Assembly: GCA_900540175.1 (NCBI GenBank)
Contig: UQFG01000005.1
Coordinates: 25,121-89,120, forward strand
DNA length: 64,000 nucleotides
Direction: 5' to 3'
From: an uncultured Mollicutes bacterium
GTDB taxonomy: Bacteria; Bacillota_I; Bacilli_A; Acholeplasmatales; Anaeroplasmataceae
The translations under genes were made by a program, and so were the position numbers. This document shows positions 26,053 to 34,773 of this stretch, in pieces; position 1 is the first letter of the stretch; each line of letters starts with the position of its first letter. The notes below the pieces were generated by a model that ran no database searches, was not told where the DNA came from, and saw only the letters and a program-made list of their open reading frames with translations.

Positions 26053-26080
26053 AACCGACTGATTGGTCGGTTTTTCTTTT
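26053..26080 (+). terminator. Terminator of the ferredoxin gene
   Basis: AACCGAC (26053-26059) pairs with GTCGGTT (26066-26072), followed by a T run. Confidence 0.9.
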
Positions 26081-26104
26081 TGCCCAAAACCGTTTGGTAT
26101 TTTC

Positions 26105-26114
26105 GCATATAGTA
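26105..26114 (+). promoter_or_regulatory. Mother-cell-type -10 element before cotJ
   Basis: GCATATAGTA fits the sigma-K -10 pattern gCATAnnnTA and is close to the sigma-E -10. No -35 at the normal distance is convincing (an AACC at 26088-26091 is too close). Position and downstream coat genes support it; the sequence alone does not prove it. Confidence 0.45.
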
Positions 26115-26130
26115 ACATGGGAGTGATAAT

Positions 26131-26499
26131 ATCAAAACATTAGAAATCAACTCTCAGCAATTCGTATTAGCGAGTGATATCGAAAAAGGTTTTTTAAGAG
26201 GATCGGCTTGGGAAAATTTGTTTGCTCCTTATAAATTCGTCGTTGAACAGATCAGCGATATGAACGGTGAGGAACAGGCACTTTATATGTATCAGATTTA
26301 TGCGTTTTTACATACGGAACTGATCCAATTTATTGCCACGCATCCGGAAGAAACAGAAGCCATCGAAACATTGAAGAAAGTCAATATCGAAAAAAAGAAA
26401 ATGGAAGAATACATCGATATGAACAATGCGCCGCTTTCCAGTTGTTCTGTTTTGTTTGACGGCTATTTGAATCGTAAGATGACTTGGGAGGTACAGTAA
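26131..26499 (+). CDS. cotJB: CotJA-CotJB fusion, spore coat protein (non-ATG start)
   Basis: About 122 residues if translation starts at the in-frame ATC at 26131, seven bases after GGAG in GGAGTGAT. The first 35 residues (FVLASDIEKGFLRGSAWENLFAPY) correspond to the CotJA core (xPExALxRGTxFxxLYxPY). The rest (EQALYMYQIYAFLHTELIQF, HPEETEAIETLKKVN) is CotJB. There is no ATG, GTG or TTG in frame before the TTG at 26218, which would remove the CotJA part and has no ribosome site. A frameshift from the ATG at 26117 (one A short in the AAAA run) is an alternative. The gene directly precedes cotJC. Confidence 0.65.
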   Translation: MKTLEINSQQFVLASDIEKGFLRGSAWENLFAPYKFVVEQISDMNGEEQALYMYQIYAFLHTELIQFIATHPEETEAIETLKKVNIEKKKMEEYIDMNNAPLSSCSVLFDGYLNRKMTWEVQ

Positions 26500-27066
26500 A
26501 TGTGGGAATATAAAAAGGTATTGGAATTTCCGGTATCCATTTCCAAACGAAATCTTTCTTTTGCCAAAGAAGTCGTAACCGCCATCGGCGGTCCTGGCGG
26601 AGAATTGGCGGCGGCCATTCGTTATTTCATGCAAGCGCCGACGATGCCGGATAAAATCGGTCAGAATCTTTTGGTGGAGATTGCAACAGAAGAGATGGGG
26701 CATGTGGAAATTTTAGTTGCCCTGATCAAAGGATTGACACAAGGAGCGACGATCGACGAAATTAAAGCGGCGGGATTTGATCCGATTTATGCGGATCACG
26801 GACTCGGAATTTATCCGACAAACGCCACCGGCGATCCGTTTACGGTTGCCTACATTGCTTCATCGGGCGATCCGATCACCGATTTGAATGAAAATTTGGC
26901 TGCCGAAGCCAAAGCCAGAGCCGGATACGAACATTTGATGGATTTGACCGATGATCCGGAAATTTTAGGACCGCTTTCTTTCTTGCGTCAAAGAGAAATC
27001 ATTCACTACCAACGTTTTGCTGAAGCGTTAAAGCATTACCAAGAAATTTTAAAAGTATATCAATGA
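26500..27066 (+). CDS. cotJC: Spore coat protein CotJC, manganese catalase family
   Basis: 188 residues. The ferritin-like metal ligands are visible in GGELAAAIRYFMQA, EIATEEMGHVEI and AEAKARAGYEHLM, with a later Glu-His in REIIHYQRF. CotJC is a manganese-catalase homologue of the spore coat, made in the mother cell. It starts right after the stop of the CotJA/B gene, with GGGAGGT as ribosome site. Length and motifs match the family. Confidence 0.94.
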   Translation: MWEYKKVLEFPVSISKRNLSFAKEVVTAIGGPGGELAAAIRYFMQAPTMPDKIGQNLLVEIATEEMGHVEILVALIKGLTQGATIDEIKAAGFDPIYADHGLGIYPTNATGDPFTVAYIASSGDPITDLNENLAAEAKARAGYEHLMDLTDDPEILGPLSFLRQREIIHYQRFAEALKHYQEILKVYQ

Positions 27067-27088
27067 AAAAAGGGTCTTAAAAGACCCC
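27065..27088 (-). terminator. Terminator of plsY (minus strand)
   Basis: On the minus strand GGGGTCTT/AAGACCC forms a hairpin followed by six T (27071 down to 27066). On the plus strand there is no T run, so cotJC may lack its own terminator here. Confidence 0.8.
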
Positions 27089-27101
27089 GATCAGTATCGT
27101 C

Positions 27102-27815
27102 TTAGTGCTTGGGCTCTAAGGCTTTCTTTTTTTTGAAATTACTTTCCGTTCCTTGGATTAAACGCTTGTAATTCTTGATGTGCTTGAACAAAATCAAAAG
27201 CGACAATACGGAATATAATACCGTCAAAGTAAGAGTAGGTTTGGCAATTAAGTACCATCCGACATGCGTTACATCCTCTATCCCGCAACAGTAAAGGATC
27301 CAAGTGGTTATAATGACCGTTAGCGTCGCTCCGGTTGAAGCAAGACTGACATAACCGGTACTATATAAAACGATTAAAAAAACAATCAAGCAGGCAATGG
27401 CCGGAACCGGGGTCAAAATCAATACGACTCCTAAGGAAGTGGCAACGGCTTTTCCGCCTTTGAAATTTAAAAAAATGGAAAAGCAGTGTCCGATGATGGC
27501 CGGTGCGCCGTAGAAGAATAAATCAATGGCTTCGGGATTGTGCCAAAGTCCGGTTGCTTCCAATAAATAGATGAGTAGGATAACGGCCATTCCTTTAAAG
27601 ACATCTAAGAAAAAAACGATAAAGCCGATTTTTTTACCTAAAACGCGAATGGCGTTGGTCGAACCGATGTTTTTGCTGCCGTAAAGACGGATATCTTTTT
27701 TACATACCGTCTTTCCGATGACGAGTCCGAATGGAATGGAACCCAATAAATAAGACAAAATAATAAGTAATACAGCGATACAAATATCGGCTGCTGGTAG
27801 TACAGATAAAATCAT
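27102..27815 (-). CDS. plsY: Acyl-phosphate:glycerol-3-phosphate acyltransferase
   Basis: 237 residues, about five to seven membrane segments. PlsY motifs are present: SYLLGSIPFG, LYGSKNIGSTNAIR and FLNFKGGKAVATSLGV. It makes lysophosphatidic acid from acyl phosphate in phospholipid synthesis. The C-terminus carries a basic soluble tail. The only plausible ribosome site (AAAGGAGG, complement of 27847-27854) lies 31 bases before the ATG, with a hairpin between; an in-frame stop excludes a longer protein. TATAAT is at 27874-27879 on this strand. Confidence 0.93.
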   Translation of the reverse strand: MILSVLPAADICIAVLLIILSYLLGSIPFGLVIGKTVCKKDIRLYGSKNIGSTNAIRVLGKKIGFIVFFLDVFKGMAVILLIYLLEATGLWHNPEAIDLFFYGAPAIIGHCFSIFLNFKGGKAVATSLGVVLILTPVPAIACLIVFLIVLYSTGYVSLASTGATLTVIITTWILYCCGIEDVTHVGWYLIAKPTLTLTVLYSVLSLLILFKHIKNYKRLIQGTESNFKKKKALEPKH

Positions 27816-27825
27816 GATCGATGTT

Positions 27826-27844
27826 CCCGCTTTTTAAAGCAGGG
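27826..27844 (-). promoter_or_regulatory. Hairpin between ribosome site and start codon of plsY
   Basis: CCCGCTTT (27826-27833) pairs with AAAGCAGGG (27836-27844, one bulged A). Folding would bring the strong AAAGGAGG closer to the ATG at 27815. It may be a translational control element, or an accident of sequence. Confidence 0.45.
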
Positions 27845-27933
27845 TCCCTCCTTTATCCCGTTTTGTTTCTTTTATTATATAATTTTTGTTTGTTGAAGTA
27901 AATAAGAAAAACAAAGAAAAAGAGGGCGAATTC

Positions 27934-27962
27934 TTGAGAAAAAAGAAGAATTATGATAAGAT
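27934..27962 (+). promoter_or_regulatory. Candidate promoter of parE-parC
   Basis: TTGAGA (27934-27939), 17 bases, TAAGAT (27957-27962) with a TG one base before the -10. Confidence 0.6.
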
Positions 27963-27993
27963 TATGATTGATCTTAAAATAAGGGTGGTTCGA

Positions 27994-29907
27994 ATGAATA
28001 AAGAAATTTACAACGACGAATCGATTACCGTCTTAGAAGGCTTGGAGCATGTCCGTAAACGCCCGGGAATGTATATCGGTTCTACGGATGAACGCGGATT
28101 GCACCATTTGGTTTGGGAAATCGTCGATAATGCCATTGACGAAGCCTTATCCGGATACGGAAGGGAAATCAGCGTAACAATCAATCATGATAATTCGATA
28201 ACGGTAGCAGACGAAGGACGAGGTGTTCCTTGCGGGATGCATCAAACCGGTAAAAATACAATGGAAATCATTTATACCAAATTAAATGCCGGCGGTAAAT
28301 TCGGCGGAAACGGCTACAAGACGTCCGGTGGGTTACACGGCGTCGGTGCGTCGGTGGTCAATGCGCTTTCAACCTACATGGAAGTTATTTCCATGCGGGA
28401 AGGGCGAATCCATAAGATGCGGTTTGAAAAAGGCGGATCCGTCGTCGGTAAATTGGAAGATCTTGGACCGACCAAAAAGACCGGAACAATCGTAACGTTC
28501 AAACCGGATCCGACGATTTTCACCTCGACGTTATACAACTATGAAACCATTAAGGCCCGGTTAAGGGAAAGTGCTTTTTTGATTAAAAATTTAAAAGTGA
28601 TTTTAACGGATAAACGGTCGCAGAAATCGGATGTTTTTCTTTACGAAAACGGTATTTCCGAATATGTTTTGTTTTTGGATGCCAATAAACGCCCGCTTCA
28701 TCCGGTTGCTTATTTTCAAGGAACTTACGAGCAAATCGAAGTGGAAGTGGCTTTGCAGTTTGTCGATACATACAGTGAAACGATCGTGTCGTTTGTCAAT
28801 AATGTCCGAACCGGTGACGGCGGTTCGCATGAAACCGGTTTTAAAACGGCTTTGACCAGAGCCTTTAATGATTACGGTAAGAAATTCAATTTACTGAAAA
28901 AAGATATGACCTTAGAAGGAACGGATATTCGAGCCGGAATGACAGCTGTCGTATCGGTTTTATTGCCGGAATCGTTATTGGAATTTGAGGGTCAGACAAA
29001 AGGAAAATTGGGAACACCGTCGGCAAAAATCGCCGTTGACAATGTGTTGTATGAAAAATTATCGTATTATCTGATCGAAAACAAAACGTTATCCGAACAG
29101 ATCATTCATAAAGCGATTAAAGAAGCGGAATCCAGAGAGGCTGCCAGAAAAGCAAGAGCGCAGGCTCGCTTGGATAAGAAAGACAAAAAAGAATTGAATC
29201 TTTCCGGAAAACTTTCGCCGACCAGTGAAAAAAACAAAGAAATCAACGAACTTTACTTGGTGGAAGGCGATTCGGCCGGCGGATCGGCCAAACAAGGAAG
29301 AGATCGGCGGTATCAGGCGATTTTACCGCTTCGGGGAAAAGTATTAAATACCGAACGTGCCTCTGCCGATGCGGTTTTGAAAAACGAGGAGATCGCGACG
29401 ATGATCTATACGATCGGCGCCGATTATGGAGATTCGTTTGATCTTAAAAAATGCAATTACAAAAAAATTATTATTATGACCGATGCCGATGATGACGGTG
29501 CGCACATCCAAGTGCTTTTGCTGACTTTTTTCTTCCGCTACATGCGGCCGCTTATCGAAGACGGTCGGGTTTACATTGCGCTTCCGCCGCTTTTTAAAAT
29601 TACCAAACGCGGCAAAAAAGAAGAAATCATTTACGCTTGGACCAATGAGGAAAAAGAGCGGATTTTAAGCCAGTGCAATACTCAGACCATCGTTCAGCGT
29701 TATAAAGGTTTGGGTGAAATGAATGCCGAACAGTTATGGGAAACGACCATGAATCCGGAAACACGCAGTCTGATTCAAGTCAAAATCGACGATTTAGCCG
29801 ATGCGGAATCCGAAATCGATATTTTAATGGGCAATGATGCTTTAAGAAGACGGAATTGGCTGGAGAATCACGTTTCCTTTACGCTGGAAGAAGAAGGAGG
29901 GGTATAA
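27994..29907 (+). CDS. parE: DNA topoisomerase IV subunit B
   Basis: 637 residues. GHKL ATPase motifs (EIVDNAIDEAL, DEGRGVP, GGLHGVGASVVNALS) are followed by the transducer and the TOPRIM domain (LYLVEGDSAGGSA, MTDADDDGAHIQ). Several stretches fit ParE better than GyrB, such as KTGTIVTFKPDPTIF and MNPETRSLIQVKIDDLADAE. It decatenates chromosomes with ParC. The start at 27994 follows AAGGGTGG; upstream in-frame residues are Lys-rich and unlike the family. The stop overlaps the parC start (TAATG). Confidence 0.95.
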   Translation: MNKEIYNDESITVLEGLEHVRKRPGMYIGSTDERGLHHLVWEIVDNAIDEALSGYGREISVTINHDNSITVADEGRGVPCGMHQTGKNTMEIIYTKLNAGGKFGGNGYKTSGGLHGVGASVVNALSTYMEVISMREGRIHKMRFEKGGSVVGKLEDLGPTKKTGTIVTFKPDPTIFTSTLYNYETIKARLRESAFLIKNLKVILTDKRSQKSDVFLYENGISEYVLFLDANKRPLHPVAYFQGTYEQIEVEVALQFVDTYSETIVSFVNNVRTGDGGSHETGFKTALTRAFNDYGKKFNLLKKDMTLEGTDIRAGMTAVVSVLLPESLLEFEGQTKGKLGTPSAKIAVDNVLYEKLSYYLIENKTLSEQIIHKAIKEAESREAARKARAQARLDKKDKKELNLSGKLSPTSEKNKEINELYLVEGDSAGGSAKQGRDRRYQAILPLRGKVLNTERASADAVLKNEEIATMIYTIGADYGDSFDLKKCNYKKIIIMTDADDDGAHIQVLLLTFFFRYMRPLIEDGRVYIALPPLFKITKRGKKEEIIYAWTNEEKERILSQCNTQTIVQRYKGLGEMNAEQLWETTMNPETRSLIQVKIDDLADAESEIDILMGNDALRRRNWLENHVSFTLEEEGGV

Positions 29908-32672
29908 TGGCCAACGTCAAGAAAAAACTGGATATGTTCCTAGATGAAACGTTCCAAGTGACCAAATTGGAAGAAGTGATCGGCGATCGGTTCGGCCGTT
30001 ACTCCAAATACATTATTCAGGAACGGGCGATCCCGGATATTCGGGATGGCTTAAAACCGGTTCAGCGGCGAATTCTTTACGCGATGAACGAACTGAAAAT
30101 CACCGCAAACGCGCCGTATAAAAAATCGGCTCGTATTTCCGGTGAGGTAATGGGTAAATATCATCCGCATGGGGATTCTTCGATTTACGAGGCATTGGTG
30201 AGAATGTCGCAAAGTTGGAAGATGGGAGCGATTTTGATCGATATGCACGGCAACAACGGCAGCATGGACGGCGATGGTCCTGCTGCAATGCGGTACACGG
30301 AAGCCAGAATGACGAAAAATGCCGAGTATCTGCTTCAGGATATTGACAAAAATACCGTTCCTTTTATTCCCAATTTCGATGAAGAAGAAAAAGAACCGGT
30401 CGTTTTACCGGCCAAATTTCCCAATTTACTGGTAAACGGTGCAATGGGTATTTCTTCGGGGTATGCCACCTATATCCCTACACATAATTTCAACGAAGTG
30501 CTAAATGCGACGATCGCCCGTTTGGAAAACCCGAATTTATCACTGGATGAGTTGCTTCAAATCATGCCGGGACCGGATTTTCCGACCGGTGGAATTGTCC
30601 TTAAAACCGACGGAATAAGAGAAGCTTTTTTAACCGGTGCCGGTGCCGTTTTGGTTCGCTCAAAATACCATATCGAAGAAATGGATTCCACCGGCAAACG
30701 GATTGTCGTAACCGAAATCCCGTATGATACCGTTAAATCCAAAACGGTTGAAAAAATCGAACAACTCCGTTTGGACGGTAAGATACCAGATGTTCTTGAG
30801 GTAAGAGACGAATCGGGACGTGACGGTCTGAGAATTTCCATCGATTTGAAAAAGGATGCCAATGTCGAAGCGATTCTGGCGTATTTGTTTAAAAATACGG
30901 ATTTGCAAATTTCGCTTAATTACAATATGGTTTCCATTTGTAATCGCCGTCCGATGCGGTTGGGTGTTTTACCGATTTTGGACGCTTATATTTCCCATCA
31001 AAAAGAAGTATTGACCAATCGCACGAATTACGAACTGCTCAAAGCGAAAAAAAGGCTGCATCTTGTCGAAGGTTTGGTGAAAATGGTTTCGGTTGTCGAT
31101 GAGGTGATCCGAGTTATTCGTTCAAGCAAGAACAAAGCCGATTCCAAAGAAAACATCATCCGTACATTCGGTTTTACCGAAGAACAAGCCGAAGCGATCG
31201 TGATGATGCAATTATATCGTTTATCGACCCAAGATATTACGGCTTTAATGAAAGAAGACGAAGAACTGCATCAAAATATTGCCCGATACGAGAAAATATT
31301 GAATTCGGAAAAAGAATTGACGCGCTGCATCATCAAAGAATTAAAACAACTCAATGAAACGATTGTTCTTCCCAGAAAAACAGAAATCGATGCGACTTCA
31401 TCGGTGGTTATGAAATACGACGAAACCGATTTGATTACCAAAGAACAGGTCATGGTTTGTGTTTCGACGGACGGTTATTTGAAGAAAACCAGTTTGAAAA
31501 GTTACAATGCTTCCAAACAAAACGGATTAAAAGAAAACGATTCGGTGTTGTTTTTAGAGGAAGTATCGACCTTAGACACGCTTTTGATGTTTACAACCGA
31601 AGGCAATTACGTTTACCTTCCGGTTCATAAAATTCCGGAGTGCAAGTTTAAAGAAGTGGGAACGTTTATCAACAGTTTGGTTGCGACCGATCCGAAAGAA
31701 AAATTTATTACGGTCTTTGCCGTTTGCGATTTCAACTGCGGCGATACGCTGTTGCTTTCGACCTCATCCGGTTTGATGAAACAAACCTTGTTGTCGGAAT
31801 TCAACGTTACGCGTTATACCAAGCCGATTCGGGCGATGAAATTGCCGGAAGGCGATCAATTGGTCAGTGTCGATCGGATTGATGTCCCGCTTGAAGTGAT
31901 GGTTTTTACGAAAAACTGCGAAACATTGCGCTTCCGTGCCAGTGATATTTCATTATACGGAACCAATGCCGGCGGCATCCGCTCCATTCATCTAAAACCG
32001 AAGGATGTGGTTGTTTCGGCCATCTATACCAATAAAGAAGATGACTTTATTTTGCTAACTTCCAGAAAGACGATCAAAAGAATGAAAGTCAGCGATGTGG
32101 TCTTAACCAAACGTTCCAGAGCGGGATCCTCCATTATCAAACCGGTTAAAAGCAACCCTTGTTTCGTCATCGATGCGAAAAAGATGACACCGAATCAATA
32201 TAAAGAAAATGTAGAAATTGAAATAAGACAGCCAAACGGTAATCTCAAAGTAGAGGCTAAGTCGTTGAAATACAACCTCGCCGATATCGGAAAAGCCATT
32301 GATCAAGAAGGATGGAGTGATCCGAAAGGATTGTTTGTACCGGCTCCGCAAGAAAAAGATCAGCCGGTTTCTTCCGACTATCTGACGGAAGAACGGGAAA
32401 CGCTTTTCCAATATGAAGACGGTACGGAAGAAAAACCGTTGTTGACGCCGAAAAAACAACTGAATATTTTAGATGAACTCGATGCGATTTTGGAAAAAGA
32501 AACGAAACAAAGCGAAGGAAAAAAGATAACCGAAGGAAAGAAATTCATCGTCGAAGAATCAAAATCTTCTATTTTCATTCGGCAAAAACCGACGTTATCG
32601 GTGGATGAGGAAACGGAAGAAGAACAGGCAAAACCGCCTTATCGACGCGTTTCGCTCTTTGATGAAGACTGA
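29907..32672 (+). CDS. parC: DNA topoisomerase IV subunit A, with long C-terminal tail
   Basis: 921 residues, over 100 more than Bacillus subtilis ParC. The catalytic tyrosine is Tyr130 (AAMRYTEARM). The quinolone region HPHGDSSIYEAL keeps Ser91 and Glu95, the drug-sensitive residues. The six-bladed C-terminal domain follows. Residues from about 810 onward form an extra acidic and Lys-rich tail (for example LDELDAILEKETKQSEGKK), ending YRRVSLFDED. GGAGGGG precedes the start. The TGA overlaps the ATG of the GH28 gene by one base. Confidence 0.94.
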   Translation: MANVKKKLDMFLDETFQVTKLEEVIGDRFGRYSKYIIQERAIPDIRDGLKPVQRRILYAMNELKITANAPYKKSARISGEVMGKYHPHGDSSIYEALVRMSQSWKMGAILIDMHGNNGSMDGDGPAAMRYTEARMTKNAEYLLQDIDKNTVPFIPNFDEEEKEPVVLPAKFPNLLVNGAMGISSGYATYIPTHNFNEVLNATIARLENPNLSLDELLQIMPGPDFPTGGIVLKTDGIREAFLTGAGAVLVRSKYHIEEMDSTGKRIVVTEIPYDTVKSKTVEKIEQLRLDGKIPDVLEVRDESGRDGLRISIDLKKDANVEAILAYLFKNTDLQISLNYNMVSICNRRPMRLGVLPILDAYISHQKEVLTNRTNYELLKAKKRLHLVEGLVKMVSVVDEVIRVIRSSKNKADSKENIIRTFGFTEEQAEAIVMMQLYRLSTQDITALMKEDEELHQNIARYEKILNSEKELTRCIIKELKQLNETIVLPRKTEIDATSSVVMKYDETDLITKEQVMVCVSTDGYLKKTSLKSYNASKQNGLKENDSVLFLEEVSTLDTLLMFTTEGNYVYLPVHKIPECKFKEVGTFINSLVATDPKEKFITVFAVCDFNCGDTLLLSTSSGLMKQTLLSEFNVTRYTKPIRAMKLPEGDQLVSVDRIDVPLEVMVFTKNCETLRFRASDISLYGTNAGGIRSIHLKPKDVVVSAIYTNKEDDFILLTSRKTIKRMKVSDVVLTKRSRAGSSIIKPVKSNPCFVIDAKKMTPNQYKENVEIEIRQPNGNLKVEAKSLKYNLADIGKAIDQEGWSDPKGLFVPAPQEKDQPVSSDYLTEERETLFQYEDGTEEKPLLTPKKQLNILDELDAILEKETKQSEGKKITEGKKFIVEESKSSIFIRQKPTLSVDEETEEEQAKPPYRRVSLFDED

Positions 32673-33970
32673 TGAGACCGATTCTTTATTCCTCTTCTTA
32701 TCCGCTTGACCGAAGTGGTAAGACATTGGTAACGGCTTTGCTTCAGGATTTGGTGGATCAAACCGCTCGTTTAAACGGGATTTTGATTTTGGAAAAAGGA
32801 ATTTATTTAACCGGACCGCTCTTTTTGAAAAGCAATATGGAATTGGTCTTAGAAGAAGGCTCTATTCTTAAAGCAACCACGGACGAGACGGATTACCCGC
32901 TTGTTTTTACCCGCGTTGCCGGTATTGAAATGCCTTGGTATCCGGCTCTTCTCAACTGTATCGGTCAGGAGCATATCACAATTCGAGGCAACGGAACGAT
33001 TGACGGCTCCGGTCCTTATTGGTGGGAAAAATACTGGGGAAAAGACAAAAAAGGCGGCATGCGGCAAGTCTATGATCGACAAGGGTTACGATGGGCTTGC
33101 GATTACGATTGCAAACGACTTCGCAATGTTCTGATCCAAGATTCTTCGTTCATTACGTTAAAAGAATTTACGTCGTATCAAGCCGGTTTTTGGAACGTTC
33201 ATCTCTTGTACAGCAAAGAAATCCATGTAAACGGAATCCAAATCCGATCCCACTCTGTTTTCGCTCCGAGTACGGATGGAATCGATGTGGATTCTTGTTG
33301 TCATGTCTTAATCGAAAACTGTTTGACCGAATGTCATGATGACAGCATCTGCATCAAATCGGGTCGCGATCAAGACGGATGGCGGGTCGGTCGGAAAACA
33401 GCGGATGTAACGATCAGAAATTGTACGATTTTAGCCGGATTCGGGGTAACGATCGGCAGTGAAATCAGCGGCGGTGTGGAAAATATCCATATCCATCATA
33501 TCCGTTTTGAAGGAAGCGATTGCGGTTTTCGTATTAAATCCTCCTTGAAAAGAGGCGGATATATTAAAAATATCTCGGTTCATGATCTGACTATGCTTGA
33601 TGTGATGTATCCGTTTCATTTCTTTTTGGATTGGAATCGCGCCTACTCTACATGCATGTTGCCGAAAGATTATGATTCGGTCATTCCCGATCATTGGAAA
33701 ATTTTGTTGCAGCCTGCGAATATGAATAAAACGTCGGTTGAAAATATTTTGATAGAGCGGGTTGAGGCTACTTGTTCTAAACAATCGCGTGCTTTTCATC
33801 TGGTCGGTTATCCCGATCAAAGGATGAAGAATATCAGGCTCAAAGATTGTAAGATCACATGCAGCGAATTCGGCATTCTTCGTTTTGTCGAAGATCTTAC
33901 CTTTTCCAATGTTTCTTTGACGATTACCGACCAAAATACTTCCTCATTGGACGAATACGATCAATCCTGA
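32672..33970 (+). CDS. Glycoside hydrolase family 28 (polygalacturonase-like)
   Basis: 432 residues, a right-handed beta-helix enzyme. Catalytic Asp blocks are STDGIDVDSC and CHDDSICIKSG, followed by GVTIGSEISGGVENI. Family GH28 hydrolyses pectin-type galacturonides, often exo-acting in gut bacteria. There is no signal peptide, so it would act on imported oligosaccharides in the cytoplasm. The start codon overlaps the parC stop (TGATG) with no separate promoter, so it is probably expressed at least partly with topoisomerase IV. No other pectin-utilisation gene is in the window. Confidence 0.9.
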   Translation: MRPILYSSSYPLDRSGKTLVTALLQDLVDQTARLNGILILEKGIYLTGPLFLKSNMELVLEEGSILKATTDETDYPLVFTRVAGIEMPWYPALLNCIGQEHITIRGNGTIDGSGPYWWEKYWGKDKKGGMRQVYDRQGLRWACDYDCKRLRNVLIQDSSFITLKEFTSYQAGFWNVHLLYSKEIHVNGIQIRSHSVFAPSTDGIDVDSCCHVLIENCLTECHDDSICIKSGRDQDGWRVGRKTADVTIRNCTILAGFGVTIGSEISGGVENIHIHHIRFEGSDCGFRIKSSLKRGGYIKNISVHDLTMLDVMYPFHFFLDWNRAYSTCMLPKDYDSVIPDHWKILLQPANMNKTSVENILIERVEATCSKQSRAFHLVGYPDQRMKNIRLKDCKITCSEFGILRFVEDLTFSNVSLTITDQNTSSLDEYDQS

Positions 33971-34035
33971 TCTTGATTTCGACATTTAAAAAATCAAGAT
34001 CCTTATTGATTGCAAGTTTAAAACGAATAACCTTT

Positions 34036-34064
34036 AAAAAGCGCTTAAAACAAGCGCTTTTTTT
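34036..34064 (+). terminator. Terminator of parE-parC-GH28
   Basis: AAAAAGCGCTT (34036-34046) pairs with AAGCGCTTTTT (34052-34062), loop AAAAC. Confidence 0.92.
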
Positions 34065-34138
34065 GTTGAAAATAGGGGTTAAAAGAAAAAAATACCAATT
34101 GTTTATATCGATCTTGATTAAAAAGTCTTTAGAAATGG

Positions 34139-34168
34139 TTGACTTTGATATTACTAAAATAATATACT
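34139..34168 (+). promoter_or_regulatory. Promoter of the accessory locus
   Basis: TTGACT (34139-34144), 18 bases, TATACT (34163-34168), 36 bases before the TTG start of the first gene. Confidence 0.75.
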
Positions 34169-34204
34169 AGAAGTAGTTGAATATAATTAAAGGGGATTTT
34201 AATA

Positions 34205-34501
34205 TTGTTAAAAAAAGAAGATTTACCAAATTGGTTGATTCGGTTAGAAATCGAAGATATTGTCTTCATAAAAAAATTGATTTTGGCTTCCGGATCTTTA
34301 AAAGAGTTAGCAAAGGAATATGAAATTACTTATCCTACCATTCGGATCAGATTGGATAAACTAATTGAAAAAATAAAACTGTATGACCAAGTCGAAAGTG
34401 ATCCGTTCATAGAAACAATAAAGCTTTTGGCTCTCAATGACAAAATTGATTTAGACACCAGTAAGTTATTGATTGACGAATATCGGAGGGCTAAAAAATA
34501 A
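34205..34501 (+). CDS. DUF2089-like helix-turn-helix regulator
   Basis: 98 residues with a TTG start and AAAGGGG upstream. The segment LASGSLKELAKEYEITYPTIRIRLDKLIEKI is the DNA-binding region found at the C-terminal part of DUF2089 proteins, which usually precede membrane-protein genes. The zinc-ribbon part of longer DUF2089 members is missing. It is probably the regulator of the cassette behind it: its stop overlaps the start of the next membrane-protein gene (TAATG). Confidence 0.8.
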   Translation: MLKKEDLPNWLIRLEIEDIVFIKKLILASGSLKELAKEYEITYPTIRIRLDKLIEKIKLYDQVESDPFIETIKLLALNDKIDLDTSKLLIDEYRRAKK

Positions 34502-34773
34502 TGGGAATAGAAACGATCATTATTATCTATGTTTTAGGACTATCAGCGGAAGTATTACTTTCTATTTGCAGGTTTAAGGTGATGTTGGTTCTTCCGATTA
34601 TAATATCCAGTATTGCTTTTTTGATTACAAAAGAAGAAAACGGCTATCTTCTTGCTTTTTATCAAGTTATTGTCAGTTTGATTACTTTGATTGCCGATAA
34701 AATAATACGAGAAGTGATTCGAAAAAAGCGGATGAACAGTTTGGATAAATCAAAGATAAAGGACTTGGAATGA
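34501..34773 (+). CDS. Small three-helix membrane protein
   Basis: 90 residues with three hydrophobic segments (about 4-22, 27-43, 48-67) and a basic C-terminal tail (IREVIRKKRMN). I know no function. It sits between the DUF2089-like regulator and a membrane-anchored protein, overlapping the first by 1 base and the second by 4, so the three are one operon. Such small membrane proteins next to DUF2089 regulators may act as sensors or anti-regulators; this is inference. Confidence 0.75.
   Translation: MGIETIIIIYVLGLSAEVLLSICRFKVMLVLPIIISSIAFLITKEENGYLLAFYQVIVSLITLIADKIIREVIRKKRMNSLDKSKIKDLE

Noticed and set aside
26218..26499. CotJB beginning at the TTG at 26218
   Set aside because: No ribosome site before it, and coding-like CotJA sequence continues upstream in the same frame.
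27994..32672. Gyrase (gyrB-gyrA) instead of topoisomerase IV
   Set aside because: Several blocks and the C-terminal layout fit ParE/ParC of Bacillota better, and the pair is not near dnaA/recF.
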